A stretch of 64,000 nucleotides of DNA from Anditalea andensis (GTDB lineage: Bacteria; Bacteroidota; Bacteroidia; Cytophagales; Cyclobacteriaceae): positions 537,347-601,346 of the forward strand of contig NZ_JMIH01000024.1 of NCBI RefSeq assembly GCF_000714815.1. Reading direction: 5' to 3'. A program made the translations under genes and the position numbers. Below are positions 38,474-47,114 of the stretch, piece by piece. Below the pieces are notes generated by a model that had not been told where the DNA came from, searched no databases, and saw nothing but the letters and a program-made list of their open reading frames with translations. Within the stretch, counting starts at the first letter, position 1. Every line of letters begins with the position of its first letter.

Positions 38474-38677
38474 ATGGTTTTAGCGTTAGCTGTAGCATCA
38501 GCTATGGTATTTTTAACTTGTTTTATTACTAATGAATCAGTGGGAGTGATTGAAGAAAATCTTTTGGAATTAAAAGATGCAGTAGTTTTGAGTAATAATT
38601 ATCGAGATATGCAATGTGCTGGCAGTGGAGGATTTTGTTTAACTACCTTTTGTTGTGTAACTCCACAAGAAGAGTAA
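38474..38677 (+). CDS. Small exported Cys-rich peptide (NVEAL-like?)
   Basis: A 67-residue ORF with a hydrophobic leader (MVLALAVASAMVFLTCFI), an acidic middle (VIEENLLELKDAVV) and a Cys-rich tail (CAGSGGFCLTTFCC). The plan of a leader, an acidic Leu-rich linker and a short cysteine-rich tail is reminiscent of NVEAL-type peptides and other small exported peptides of Bacteroidota. No homology can be asserted by eye. It lies between two IS remnants, so it may be spurious. Confidence 0.35.
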   Translation: MVLALAVASAMVFLTCFITNESVGVIEENLLELKDAVVLSNNYRDMQCAGSGGFCLTTFCCVTPQEE

Positions 38678-38723
38678 TTATTTGTATCCATCCGACGAAC
38701 CGCATGTTGTTTAACTGGGATTA

Positions 38724-39010
38724 TTATTTAAGCCTGTATTCTTCCCAGTTAGAGGGTAAAAGCTGATAAAGGTCTTTTCGCTTGTGTCTGTGTATTCTTT
38801 CGAAGACATCCCTGAGCCACTCAAATTCATTGATTTTGTTCTTTTTGCAGCTGGCCATGAAGGAGTACATGGCAGCTGTCATTTCTGCCGCATCATGGGA
38901 TCCTGCAAACAGGTAGGCTTTGCGGCCGACTGTAAAGGGTTTCACTTTGGTCCCAATAGGTTTTTCATCCCAAATAAGGATGACTTCATCACTTTTATTA
39001 TTTCGATAAA
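38724..39010 (-). pseudogene. IS66-family transposase C-terminal fragment
   Basis: The frame reads KPFTVGRKAYLFAGSHDAAE, MYSFMASCKKNKINEFEWLR and FERIHRHKRKDLYQLLPSNW, matching the conserved C-terminus of IS66 transposases (GRKNYLFAGS...A..YS...TCK...I.P..WL.DVL). The catalytic DDE core is missing and the upstream frame soon breaks down. Confidence 0.8.
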
Positions 39011-39168
39011 AATTAAATACATAATCTTGTTTATATGAAAAAAACAAAAATTTCACATGGCTTTTATATAGCCTCAGTAGATAGTATAATTATTTAACTA
39101 TAATAATGAATCTAAACAGTAAAAAGACAATTTCTAACAAAATTAAGATTTATGATTACCATATAAAT

Positions 39169-40668
39169 ATGAAAAAATTATTAAAGGCTACTATTATAAA
39201 TATTGGAACTTACATTTTAATTTTTATTTTAATATTATGTAAAACTACTGATAGCAAAAGTCAGCACATTGACAGCAAAAATAGTTCTGAATTTTCGTTA
39301 AATTTCGAAAAAAAAATAAAATCAATATATACGGAAAATGAAATGCAGGGTGACTTTATTTTTGCAGTAGTAAACGAAAAAGGTCTAGTTTATTCTTATG
39401 CACTCAACAATGAAATTTTAAAAGGTAATATCACATCTTTAGATAATCATTCTCCAATTTACATAGCTTCCCATACCAAATCATTCACAGGTACTTTGAT
39501 TAAAATCTTGGAAGAAAAGGGTCAGATAGACCTAGATAAATCCCTTACCGGTTATCTTCCTGATCTGCATTTCCATTCCAAGATTGATACGGATAAAATA
39601 AAAATTAAAAATTTATTAAATCACACCCATGGGATCTTCAGTTCTTCGTTGACTTGGAAGACAGCGTATTTGGGATATAGTGGTAATAATTCCGAATTAA
39701 TTGAAGATTTCAACAAAGATTATTTTTATGATCCATCTGGAAGTTTTAGATACTCCAATGTAGGCCCAATAATAGCAGGAATAATTATTGAAAAAGAAAC
39801 GGGAAATTCTTGGAAAGACGAAATGAATAAACATATTTTTAAACCTTTAAAAATGTTTAATACAACCACAAAAGTCAGTGAGGTGGATTATAAAAGTATT
39901 CGACATTCTAATACTTTTTCAAAAGTAGGGGGCATTGTTGAAACTGGATTTTATAAACAAGACATCACTATGCATGCCTCCGGAGGTATAATATCAACAA
40001 TTAATGATCTTTCAAAATGGTTAAGCGCTAATATCAGGAAGGATACTAGATTACTTACCAAGAATTCATGGGAAGCTTTACACCAATCATCTACAACACA
40101 GGACAAAGAATATTTTACTTACAAACGAAAAGGGTATTCCCTTGGATGGGATGTGGCCGAATATCAAGGTGAAACTATATTGACAAGATTTGGTGGTCTA
40201 GCAGGAATAAGCTTTCATATATCTTTTATACCAGAGAACAAAATTGGAATCATTGCTTTTTCCACTGATAACAGAGCATATTTATTGCCTCATTTGATGG
40301 CTAATTATGCTTATAATAAATTTGCTTCCAATGACGCAGAAAGAACTTTTACTATTGAAAAAGATAATTTTCAAAAAGCTTTTGATGATGAAAATAATAT
40401 TTCCCATCCAAATGAAAGTCAACTAATGACCATAAATAGATCACACGATGGTATTCTCGGGGTATATCGAAGCACAATAGGTTGGCCCTCAATTAGCATC
40501 ATTCAAAAAGAAAATAATTATATCTTCAATTGGGGTGAACTAGGTGGTAAAATTTATAAGGCTGATAATGGAGGATATATTAGCAATTTGGGAGTAATGA
40601 CAAGAGAATTTAATATATCCAATGACACACTTATGACGGGTTCCCAAATTTATTTAAAGGAATATTAA
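39169..40668 (+). CDS. Serine hydrolase of the beta-lactamase/class C fold
   Basis: The ATG at 39169 gives 499 residues; the upstream start at 39106 adds a low-complexity N-terminus. An N-terminal hydrophobic segment (LLKATIINIGTYILIFILIL) suggests an exported or membrane-tethered enzyme. The penicilloyl-serine-transferase motifs are present: SHTK (SxxK, about 105), YSN in SFRYSNVGP (YxN) and HASGG as the third motif. Such proteins are mostly peptidases or esterases rather than antibiotic hydrolases. The region is AT-rich relative to its neighbours, so it may be acquired. The natural substrate is unknown. Confidence 0.9.
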   Translation: MKKLLKATIINIGTYILIFILILCKTTDSKSQHIDSKNSSEFSLNFEKKIKSIYTENEMQGDFIFAVVNEKGLVYSYALNNEILKGNITSLDNHSPIYIASHTKSFTGTLIKILEEKGQIDLDKSLTGYLPDLHFHSKIDTDKIKIKNLLNHTHGIFSSSLTWKTAYLGYSGNNSELIEDFNKDYFYDPSGSFRYSNVGPIIAGIIIEKETGNSWKDEMNKHIFKPLKMFNTTTKVSEVDYKSIRHSNTFSKVGGIVETGFYKQDITMHASGGIISTINDLSKWLSANIRKDTRLLTKNSWEALHQSSTTQDKEYFTYKRKGYSLGWDVAEYQGETILTRFGGLAGISFHISFIPENKIGIIAFSTDNRAYLLPHLMANYAYNKFASNDAERTFTIEKDNFQKAFDDENNISHPNESQLMTINRSHDGILGVYRSTIGWPSISIIQKENNYIFNWGELGGKIYKADNGGYISNLGVMTREFNISNDTLMTGSQIYLKEY

Positions 40669-40878
40669 TAAAACCACCCGCCAAGGATAAGGTGACCCAC
40701 AGAAAAGAAATAGGGGATTTCAAAAGCGCCCTTTTATACTGCCATTTTTGAAGATATGGATCTAAGAAAAAAAATGTAGTAGGTTCCACCACTTGTAGCT
40801 ACTATTTAGACTTTTGAATTCCTATGCCACTTAAAATCGTATACCTTGATCTATACTTCCATTTTAGATATAAGAAAT

Positions 40879-41045
40879 GATGAGCCTATGCCCCTCTTTT
40901 TGCTTGGATCCGCAGGATCCACCAGAAAAGTTAAAAAACCAGCCTACGGTAGATGAACTTCCGTGCAAAGAATCGCCGCTTTTCGCTATTGTAAATTTAA
41001 TAAAAACCTTTAAAAATTGCTTAGAATTTAAGACTGTACCTCGAC
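40879..41045. repeat. Interspersed repeat, copy 2
   Basis: 167 bp nearly identical to 47108-47274, from GATGAGCCTATG to TTTAAGACTGTACCTC. It contains the palindromic core GGATCCGCAGGATCC. It lies at the 3' end of the PaiB gene, 12 bp from its stop codon. Confidence 0.85.
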
Positions 41046-41056
41046 TATCGGCTGTT

Positions 41057-41674
41057 TTATTTGTCCGTTAAGTTTTTCTTCATATATTCTGCGATGATTA
41101 TTTCGTTAGTGTCCTTGCTGTTTGATAAAGTTTCAATGATTTTTTTCTGCTCAGTACCCGTTCTATTTTGGCTCAATTTCTTTTTAGCTTGTAAGTCTGT
41201 TAAAAGGATTTCAAATGCAACAATTCCTTTTGACATTTTTAACTTATACTCTTCTGGAAAATTGTCCCAATTTTGTCGATATTCTGTTTCGTAATTGTCA
41301 ATTGTTGCTTCAAGAATTTCAAAAGTTTTTTCTTGTTCAATTATTAATTTCCCTTTTCCATAGGCGTGAATTGAAATGTAGTTCCAAGTCGGTACATTTA
41401 GTTCCTTGTCATAGTTTTTTGTTGAAACGTAGGCGTGGGGTTCGCTAAAAATAACCAAAACAGAATTATTTTCAATGTCTTGCCAATGCCCATTAGCTTT
41501 TGCAAAATGTGAAGTCAAAACTATTTGGTCGCCTTTGGTCGTTACAACAAATGGTAAATGTGTTGCAGTAGGAAAATTGCCTTTTGAAGTAATAATTGTC
41601 GCAAAACTAAACCGTTTCATAAACTCTATAATTTCTGATTTGTCTGTAGACAAGTTTACTTTTGGAATGTACAT
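41057..41674 (-). CDS. PaiB-family FMN-binding negative regulator
   Basis: Starting at the ATG at 41674 (MYIPKVNLS), 205 residues; the frame is open to 41764 but the extra 30 residues do not fit the family. It shows the PaiB/FMN-binding fold: TIITSKGNFPTATHLPFVV, LTSHFAKANGHWQDIENN, LVIFSEPHAYVSTKNY, and WNYISIHAYGKGKLI. The family binds FMN and represses sporulation or stress genes in Bacillus. In Bacteroidota it is usually a stand-alone gene of unknown target. Its stop is 12 bp from the interspersed repeat. Confidence 0.9.
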   Translation of the reverse strand: MYIPKVNLSTDKSEIIEFMKRFSFATIITSKGNFPTATHLPFVVTTKGDQIVLTSHFAKANGHWQDIENNSVLVIFSEPHAYVSTKNYDKELNVPTWNYISIHAYGKGKLIIEQEKTFEILEATIDNYETEYRQNWDNFPEEYKLKMSKGIVAFEILLTDLQAKKKLSQNRTGTEQKKIIETLSNSKDTNEIIIAEYMKKNLTDK

Positions 41675-41921
41675 TTTTAGATTTCGTTTTAAATTTTCGG
41701 GCCTGTCAAAATTCTGACTAACGCAAAGAAAATCCTTCAATTTGAGCTGATTTCTAATCCTCATTAGTCAGACCGAATTTATCGATTTGTTTTTTTATTC
41801 TCTTAACTAAGCCCAACTTTCTTTTTTGATCCAAGAACCGAAGTCCAAACCTTCCGCAAGGGAGGAAGTGCCGAAGTAGTAGATATGGCCGGGATAGGCA
41901 CAAGGATATTCACCTTACCAA

Positions 41922-41971
41922 GAGGACAGAGCGTTAAGAAAATATCCAGTGGATATTTTTAGCGATGGGCC
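41922..41971. repeat. Palindromic element A in the group II intron
   Basis: GAGGACAGAGCGTTAAG followed by the stem AAAATATCC-AGT-GGATATTTTT and AGCGATGGGCC. Related to elements B and C. Confidence 0.6.
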
Positions 41972-42155
41972 AGATGGCAGGGTGGGTTGGAATAGACTCG
42001 GTTTCTATGAGCCAAGAAGTCAGCCGAAGTCATAGTAGTTATTGGTAACGAGCTGTAAGATCTACAGAGGTCTCACTGGGTAACGAAGGACTGAACGCTG
42101 GATTACGTCCAAATTCGTTGGGGAGTACCAAATTGGTGTAGCCTCATTTTAAGCA

Positions 42156-42205
42156 GGACCGAACGTTAAGAAAAATGTCCCTTTGGACATTTTTAGTGAG
42201 GGGCC
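42156..42205. repeat. Palindromic element B in the group II intron
   Basis: GGACCGAACGTTAAG, then the stem AAAAATGTCC-CTTT-GGACATTTTT and AGTGAGGGGCC. It lies 26 bp before the reverse transcriptase start codon. Confidence 0.65.
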
Positions 42206-42414
42206 GGGATGTGGGGAGGGTTAACAAATTATGATAGAAAAAGTACTCAACCGTAAGAACCTTTACAAAGCCTACCGACAGGTGGTGCGGAACAAAGGAT
42301 CGGCTGGGGTGGACGGCATGAAGGTCACCGAAATGCTTTCCTTTCTGGAAAGCAACAGGGATAGGATTGCCACGTCCATTCTCAACCATAGGTATGTGCC
42401 TCAGCCTATCAGAG

Positions 42415-42465
42415 GGAGGACGAAGCGGAGCTTCGGGCCAGAATGCGGGGAGGCCCAAAGAAAAC
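42415..42465. repeat. Palindromic insertion D in the reverse transcriptase
   Basis: An insertion between the PIRG and KENGKTRLLGV blocks of the RT. It contains the hairpin GAAGC-GGA-GCTTC and ends with GGGGAGGCC. Its length shifts the frame. It is not closely similar to A-C apart from the GGRCGAAG/GGGCC borders. Confidence 0.55.
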
Positions 42466-42631
42466 GGAAAAACAAGATTGCTTGGAGTTCCCACAGTGGT
42501 AGATAGATGGCTCCAACAGGCGGTAAGCCAGGTGCTGATGACTAAATATGAACTTACGTTCGAAGAATACAGCTACGGCATCCGCCCCGAGAAGAACATC
42601 CATAAGGCAGTAACACAGGCACTGAAATATA

Positions 42632-42682
42632 GGGCCGAGCGTTAAAAAAATGTCCCTTTGGACATTTTTGGCGAAGGAGCCG
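42632..42682. repeat. Palindromic element C in the reverse transcriptase
   Basis: GGGCCGAGCGTTAA, then AAAAATGTCC-CTTT-GGACATTTTT and GGCGAAGGAGCC. It sits between ALKY and YFVEID of the RT, so it is a clean insertion into coding sequence. The stem and loop are identical to those of element B. Confidence 0.7.
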
Positions 42683-42766
42683 GGTGATATTTCGTTGAAA
42701 TTGATCATCCTATGAAAAATAATTTGGGTCTAAGTGTTCTTCTATAAGTAGCTTAAACCCTTTATA

Positions 42767-43111
42767 TTATTTTATAAGGATTAAATACTTATGCCAATTT
42801 GCAACTATTGCCCAGATATTGATTCCAAATAAAACCAATGCGATTCCAATAGTTTCTACATCATGCACGGCATGATGAATAACAATGCCTACCATAACCG
42901 GAAGAATAACAATGGCTCCCAACGCCTTAGTTTTAGGGATGGCAATTAATATTCCTGCAATAATTTCAACAATTGCCACCAAGGGAAAAATCCATTTTAT
43001 GGCTACAAAACCACTCATTACCTGCATCATTTCTTCGGACATTTCAGGCATAGGAATATAGTTGAGGAATTTATTTAAACCTGAGTTTGACATCATCAAG
43101 CCAAAGAGCAC
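42767..43111 (-). CDS. DoxX-family membrane protein
   Basis: A 114-residue membrane protein of the DoxX family: the GLNKFLNYIPMPEMSEEM motif and four helices with FPLVAIVEIIAGILIAIPKT. The frame remains open for a few codons upstream (KNKILTVLCVL), which looks like the normal N-terminus, but there is no ATG there; I give the GTG at 43111. It is divergent from an HxlR-type regulator, with palindromes between them. DoxX/HxlR pairs occur in redox and quinone stress responses. Confidence 0.8.
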   Translation of the reverse strand: MLFGLMMSNSGLNKFLNYIPMPEMSEEMMQVMSGFVAIKWIFPLVAIVEIIAGILIAIPKTKALGAIVILPVMVGIVIHHAVHDVETIGIALVLFGINIWAIVANWHKYLILIK

Positions 43112-43208
43112 ACATAAAACGGTAAGTATCTTGTTTTTTGTTTTTTAATTTGGTTTTGTTTTTCAATGAATCAAACTTAGCTATATTTGATTACTATTTA
43201 TAATCAGA

Positions 43209-43238
43209 TACCTAAAGGTAATCAGTTACCTTTAGGTA
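43209..43238. promoter_or_regulatory. Palindromic operator between DoxX and HxlR genes
   Basis: TACCTAAAGGTA (43209-43220) and TACCTTTAGGTA (43227-43238) are mutually complementary near-palindromes on the DNA between the divergent genes. They are likely operator sites for the HxlR protein. Confidence 0.6.
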
Positions 43239-43356
43239 ATCACTTAATGGTTGCATGATGAAATCGACATGACTAAAATAATTGTTAGACTCATAAGGCA
43301 ATGATTATTTTAGTCATCAAAGATTCATTGACCATTGAAAAGCAAAATATAAACAA

Positions 43357-43701
43357 ATGAAAAAAATGGAGCATCACGAATGTATATCCAAATTATTGCC
43401 TGTGAGAGATACAATGGATATAATCGGTGGCAAATGGAAAATCTTAATCCTGATTTCAATATGGGAAGGCAATAAACACTTCAGGGAGATCGAGCGAAGT
43501 ATTCCCAAGCTGAGTACCAAAGTACTTTCCAGTGAATTAAAAGACATGGAGGCCAATCAATTGATCACACGCACAGTCATCAACGGTTTTCCGGTTAGGA
43601 CTGAATATAAGGCAACAGCATATTCTGAGACCCTAAAAAGTGTCATAGCAGAATTGCATGATTGGGGAGTGAACCATCGGAAGAAAATTTTAGGCAAATA
43701 A
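43357..43701 (+). CDS. HxlR-family transcriptional regulator
   Basis: A 114-residue winged-helix protein. The signature VRDTMDIIGGKWKILILISI is followed by HFREIERSIPKLSTKVLSSE, LKDMEANQLITRT and the wing PVRTEYKATAYSETLKSVIAELHDWG. It lacks the N-terminal redox Cys typical of many members but has a Cys near residue 8 (HHECISK). It is divergent from the DoxX gene and probably binds the palindromes between them. Confidence 0.92.
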   Translation: MKKMEHHECISKLLPVRDTMDIIGGKWKILILISIWEGNKHFREIERSIPKLSTKVLSSELKDMEANQLITRTVINGFPVRTEYKATAYSETLKSVIAELHDWGVNHRKKILGK

Positions 43702-43958
43702 TTGTATCAGTAGCCAGTTTCTTGTATCAGATAATTTAGGAGTATACATAACCTTGGTTAGCTTATGCAAGCATGATAATACCCCCAGTCCGTCCTGTCC
43801 CGTGACGAAGGACAGTATAGCCTGTCCAGAATTTATTTGGGAGAATCCCGCATATTTCCCCGAAAGCTGTCGAGGCATCCCAATGTGGGAGCTTCTGCTC
43901 ATGCTCGGTTTCATCTATGAAAATGTAAATAGTATGTTTACAATTCTAATTTATTTCT

Positions 43959-43966
43959 TACCTTTG
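43959..43966 (+). promoter_or_regulatory. -7 box for the abiF-like RNA / Abi_2 unit
   Basis: TACCTTTG matches TAnnTTTG exactly, with TTTAC about 19 bp upstream as a possible -33 element. The predicted transcription start falls at about 43973, right before the structured RNA. Confidence 0.6.
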
Positions 43967-43973
43967 TGGCAAC

Positions 43974-44030
43974 AGTACACGCCGCGCTACCCGTAAGATC
44001 AGCGTCCCAGGGCGTGTCTTTTGCTTTTTA
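43974..44030 (+). ncRNA. Probable abiF RNA upstream of the Abi_2 gene
   Basis: Just after a perfect -7 box, ACACGCC (43977-43983) pairs with GGCGTGT (44011-44017), and inside it CGCT pairs with AGCG. A T-rich stretch follows, then the Abi_2 gene. A conserved RNA called the abiF motif is known from covariation analysis to lie upstream of Abi_2 (AbiF/AbiD) genes in Bacteroidota and Firmicutes. Position and hairpin content fit. The detailed consensus could not be checked. Confidence 0.55.
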
Positions 44031-44056
44031 AGGGTTATTAATGTATTTTGTTTTGT

Positions 44057-44989
44057 ATGTTTGAAAAGAAACCCAGTACCATCGTAGAACAAATAGCCCT
44101 GCTCAAAAGTCGGGGATTAGACATCGCTTCAGATTCAGAAGCCCATCACTTTCTAACTCATATAAGTTATTATAGATTAGGAGAATATTGGCACTCGATG
44201 CAGGCTGATAAGGAAGCCCATATTTTTAAGCCCAATAGTAAATTTTCTGATGTTATAGCTTTATACAACTTTGATAGAGAGCTTAGACTGTTAATTTTTG
44301 ACACGATTGAAAAAATTGAAATTAGTCTGAGAACGAATTTAATATATCACCTTTCCCACGAGTTCGATCCGTGGTGGTTTCAAAATTTCGATCATTTTAT
44401 AGACAGTCGTTCTTTGGTTAAAACTCTTGCTGGAATTGAAGATGAATTAAGTAGAAGTAAAGATTCAATAATAAAAAATCACTTTAAAAAGCATAAGGAT
44501 GACAGCCGATTTCCTCCTGCTTGGAAAACGCTTGAACATACCAGTTTTGGATCATTATCTAAATTGTACGGAAACTTAAATCATACAGTGGAATCAAAAG
44601 ATGTAATTGCCAAAGAATATGGTGCAGTAAACCATACTTACCTTCCTAGTTGGCTGCAATCTATTGCGCAAATCAGAAATTACTGTGCCCATCATGCTAG
44701 ATTGTGGAATAGAAATCTTCCCGGCACTTTCAAAGTTCTTCCCAAGCCTCCTTTTAACTGGATATCAGTGAGTCTTCAACAACATGAATTTCAAAAGCTA
44801 TATGCTCATCTTTGCATTATGAAATACTTAGTCAACATTGTTGCTCCTGGTAATAGTATGGCTCAAAAATTAGTAGTTTTATTTGATAAATATCCTAATG
44901 TTGATCCAAATGCCCTTGGAATGCATCCTAATTGGCAGGAGGAAGAATTATGGATGAATAACCAAGCCTTAGCATCGTCCATGAGATAG
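44057..44989 (+). CDS. Abi_2 (AbiF/AbiD-type) abortive-infection protein
   Basis: The ATG at 44057 (MFEKKPSTIVEQIALLK) gives 310 residues. The sequence follows the Abi_2 family pattern: LTHISYYRLGEYWHSM, FDRELRLLIFDTIEKIEISL, and the HEPN-type active-site motif RNYCAHHARLWNR (about 208-220, R-x4-6-H). Abi_2 proteins are HEPN-like ribonucleases or RNA-binding effectors of phage defence, and this one lies right after a probable abiF RNA. A fragment of a second copy lies at 32022-32141. Both the protein and its leader appear intact. Confidence 0.9.
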   Translation: MFEKKPSTIVEQIALLKSRGLDIASDSEAHHFLTHISYYRLGEYWHSMQADKEAHIFKPNSKFSDVIALYNFDRELRLLIFDTIEKIEISLRTNLIYHLSHEFDPWWFQNFDHFIDSRSLVKTLAGIEDELSRSKDSIIKNHFKKHKDDSRFPPAWKTLEHTSFGSLSKLYGNLNHTVESKDVIAKEYGAVNHTYLPSWLQSIAQIRNYCAHHARLWNRNLPGTFKVLPKPPFNWISVSLQQHEFQKLYAHLCIMKYLVNIVAPGNSMAQKLVVLFDKYPNVDPNALGMHPNWQEEELWMNNQALASSMR

Positions 44990-45115
44990 ATACATAAAAA
45001 ATTTTTTACTTTGTTAAACCAGTAAGAAAATAAACATCGATGGTAATGTAATTACTGTGCTTTCTTTGTCTCCCTTACTCCGATCTTAAGGAGTAATGTC
45101 TACATAGAACCCATT
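44990..45115. other. Spacer between convergent genes
   Basis: Short AT-rich spacer; no clear terminator was seen. Confidence 0.3.
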
Positions 45116-45740
45116 TTATAAAGGTAATCTCACTCTTTTTTTTTCAGGAATATCTCTTTTATAGCGGAGGGTGAGTTGTCTATAGGCATCATGAATGGTG
45201 GTGTTTTCCTGTATGGCCGTTTTGAATTCAAAAACAACTACAGGCAATCCATTGATGTACAGGATTCCATCTGGAATCCGTTTTTCAGCTCCTACTATTT
45301 CGAGTTGGTTGACAAATCTGTAAATGTTGGTGTCCGGTGAATAGGGCACTTCAGGTTCAGCAGCTATAATATCCAGATTTTTGCTCTTCCGCTGACGGTC
45401 CAGTCCTGCATAATCAATCAGCGTGATATGAATATCCTTTTGGGACCTGTCCTCCCTTTTTAGAATAAAGCCATCCGCCAGCCACTGCATGATTTTCTTA
45501 TTACTTTCGTATAAAATCTGACGTAGGAAGAGATTTGAGTTGAAGGATAATGATTTGTACTTCTGTTTCGGTAAGATTAGCGTATTGATATCGATGGAGC
45601 AAAAAGTTTTTAAGGTCTTCCTCTATCAAAACCTCATCAGCACTACGGACAATGCTTCCACCAACAATATGCGGGTAGCCTTCATTTCCTAAAAGTTCTA
45701 TAAATGCTTGCTCTAATTTTGATTCTGTGAATTTACTCAT
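45116..45740 (-). pseudogene. hsdR: Type I restriction enzyme R subunit (hsdR) remnant
   Basis: Two minus-strand frames together give the N-terminus of HsdR. The first contains MSKFTESKLEQAFIELLGNE and EDLKNFLLHRYQYANLTETE; the second YESNKKIMQWLADGFILKRE and IPDGILYINGLPVVVFEFKT. The last piece holds the PD-(D/E)xK nuclease motif (D, then EFK). They are separated by a single-base frameshift near 45510, where SDFIRK-stop should read on into LYESNKK. The gene then ends after RDIPE, so the motor and C-terminal domains are missing. No hsdM or hsdS lies nearby. Non-functional. Confidence 0.85.
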
Positions 45741-45785
45741 TGTACCATCTTTAAACTTCCATTTTATCTCCCATTACTCTCCTTC

Positions 45786-47114
45786 TTAGCTTCGATTATC
45801 TTTGACAATCCAGGAACCCCTTGTTCCTCCTTTTCTTTCCAGTATTCCTTTTTCTTTTAGTGTATCTAGATGGCCTTGAGCGGCAGATACATTAATGCCC
45901 AATTGTACGGCTAGCTTTCGTTTACTGATTGTGTTGTTTTCTAAAATTATTGCAAGGTTTTCTTTTTGCCTTTCTGTTAGATCAGCTATTAAGCCACTAT
46001 CTTCTTTTTTTATTGGACCACCTATTGGCCCACCTATTGGACCACCATCAGAAATTTTAAAAATTGTCACCTGAACACCACCATCTTTTTCTATAATTTC
46101 AGGTTCAGGTAGTTCCGCTTCTTTGCAAGCATTAATAATCTTCAACGTACCACGTCCCCAAGTGTCTATATATCCCGCTTTAAAACAAGCATCAGCAATT
46201 TTGGGATTTCTGGGACTTGAGTTATGGTCAGACTTTAGACTATCAATGTCCAATCCTTGGGGTAAAAGCCCTTCATTCCAAATGGAGAGCTTGGTGTCAA
46301 ACACCCGAATCTGAATTGCAGCACCCATATATGCTTTGTGCACCAAGGCATTCAAGAGCATTTCACGAAGCGCAGCCACCGGATATTCGCCTTTTTCAAT
46401 GCGGTGCATTCCTGCAAAATCAACTGGACGGGTAAGAAATTTATAATTGAGCTGCACCTGAACTTCATTGAGCAAATGAACCAAATTTCCTTCTAAAATC
46501 TCTTGAAATTTCAAATCCGAACCATCTAAACCAAAACGACCAATTTTTACCGTGACGTTGGGAAAGAAACGACTGGGGTCTTTACCGAAAAGTATTATAG
46601 AGGCACGTTTTAGCTTTTTTTCTTCAACCAATCGCAGTTTGTCTAAAATCTGAACGGTAGATAAACCCGTAGTGTCTGGTAATCGACCTTGCACTTTACT
46701 ATCTTCTATGAACTTTTTGATGCTCTGGCTATCAATATCCGAAATATTTGCTCCTTCTTCAATAACATCATCCCAGGTTTTACCTGCTTTTTTAAGTAAA
46801 AACTCATTGAGCTCCACCCCAGTAAGTTCCATTTTGGTGCTACCTGAACGGTAGTAATATCTACCTCTTAAAGAAACGGGTACAGTATAGGGATTTACCT
46901 TAATTTCAATGAATTTCTTACCCGACGCCTCCTGCAAATTGATGTCGCAGATAATGCCCATCGCATTGCGGATCTTATTGGGGATGTCCTCCAACAGCTT
47001 TTGATAATCAGATAAGTCTACCACATTACCCTTATCGTCTCTACCGATGTAAATAGTGCCGCCAATGGCATTAGCAAAACCACAGACCCACTTTAAGTAG
47101 TCATCTTGATGAGT
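45786..47114 (-). pseudogene. ATP-binding protein with AlbA_2/Schlafen-like domain, 5'-truncated
   Basis: The longest listed start (GTG, 47024) is not the native one: the reading frame continues upstream to 47114 with HQDDYLKWVCGFANAIGGTI, part of the AlbA_2 domain, and then meets a stop inside the interspersed repeat. The rest is the RecG-C/HATPase-like architecture with YRSGSTKMEL, NALVHKAYMGAAIQIRVFD and NEGLLPQGLD, a GGPI-GGPI-GGPI tract (about 46015-46045), and a winged helix at the C-terminus (AVQLGINVSAAQGHLDTLKEK). The family is implicated in transcription regulation or defence. Loss of the 5' end makes function doubtful, though an internal start could still yield protein. Confidence 0.75.

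Larger units (their letters stand above)
41820..42710 (+). mobile_element. Group II intron remnant
   Basis: The segment 42231-42710 encodes fragments of a group II intron reverse transcriptase, and the sequence before it (41820-42230) has the length and hairpin content expected of intron domains I-IV upstream of the ORF. The protein is broken by inserted palindromic elements, and the 3' two thirds are absent. I could not fix the intron ends. Confidence 0.6.
42231..42710 (+). pseudogene. Group II intron reverse transcriptase, interrupted
   Basis: The first frame reads IEKVLNRKNLYKAYRQVVRN, GSAGVDGMKVTEM and ILNHRYVPQPIRG. After an insertion the sequence continues in a second frame with KENGKTRLLGVPTVVDRWLQ, then EYSYGIRPEKNIHKAVTQAL. 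A second insertion follows ALKY and the sequence resumes as YFVEIDH before ending. These are the RT-0 to RT-2/3 blocks of group II intron RTs; the catalytic YADD block and the maturase domain are missing. Confidence 0.85.

Noticed and set aside
40877..41071. Open frames on both strands through the 167-bp repeat, one with a protein-like FTIAKSGDSLHGSS reading
   Set aside because: The repeat copies diverge without codon bias and copy 1 breaks the frame; treated as a non-coding repeat.
43754..43996. Plus-strand 80-codon frame before the Abi_2 gene
   Set aside because: It overlaps the promoter and RNA of the Abi_2 unit and has no family resemblance.
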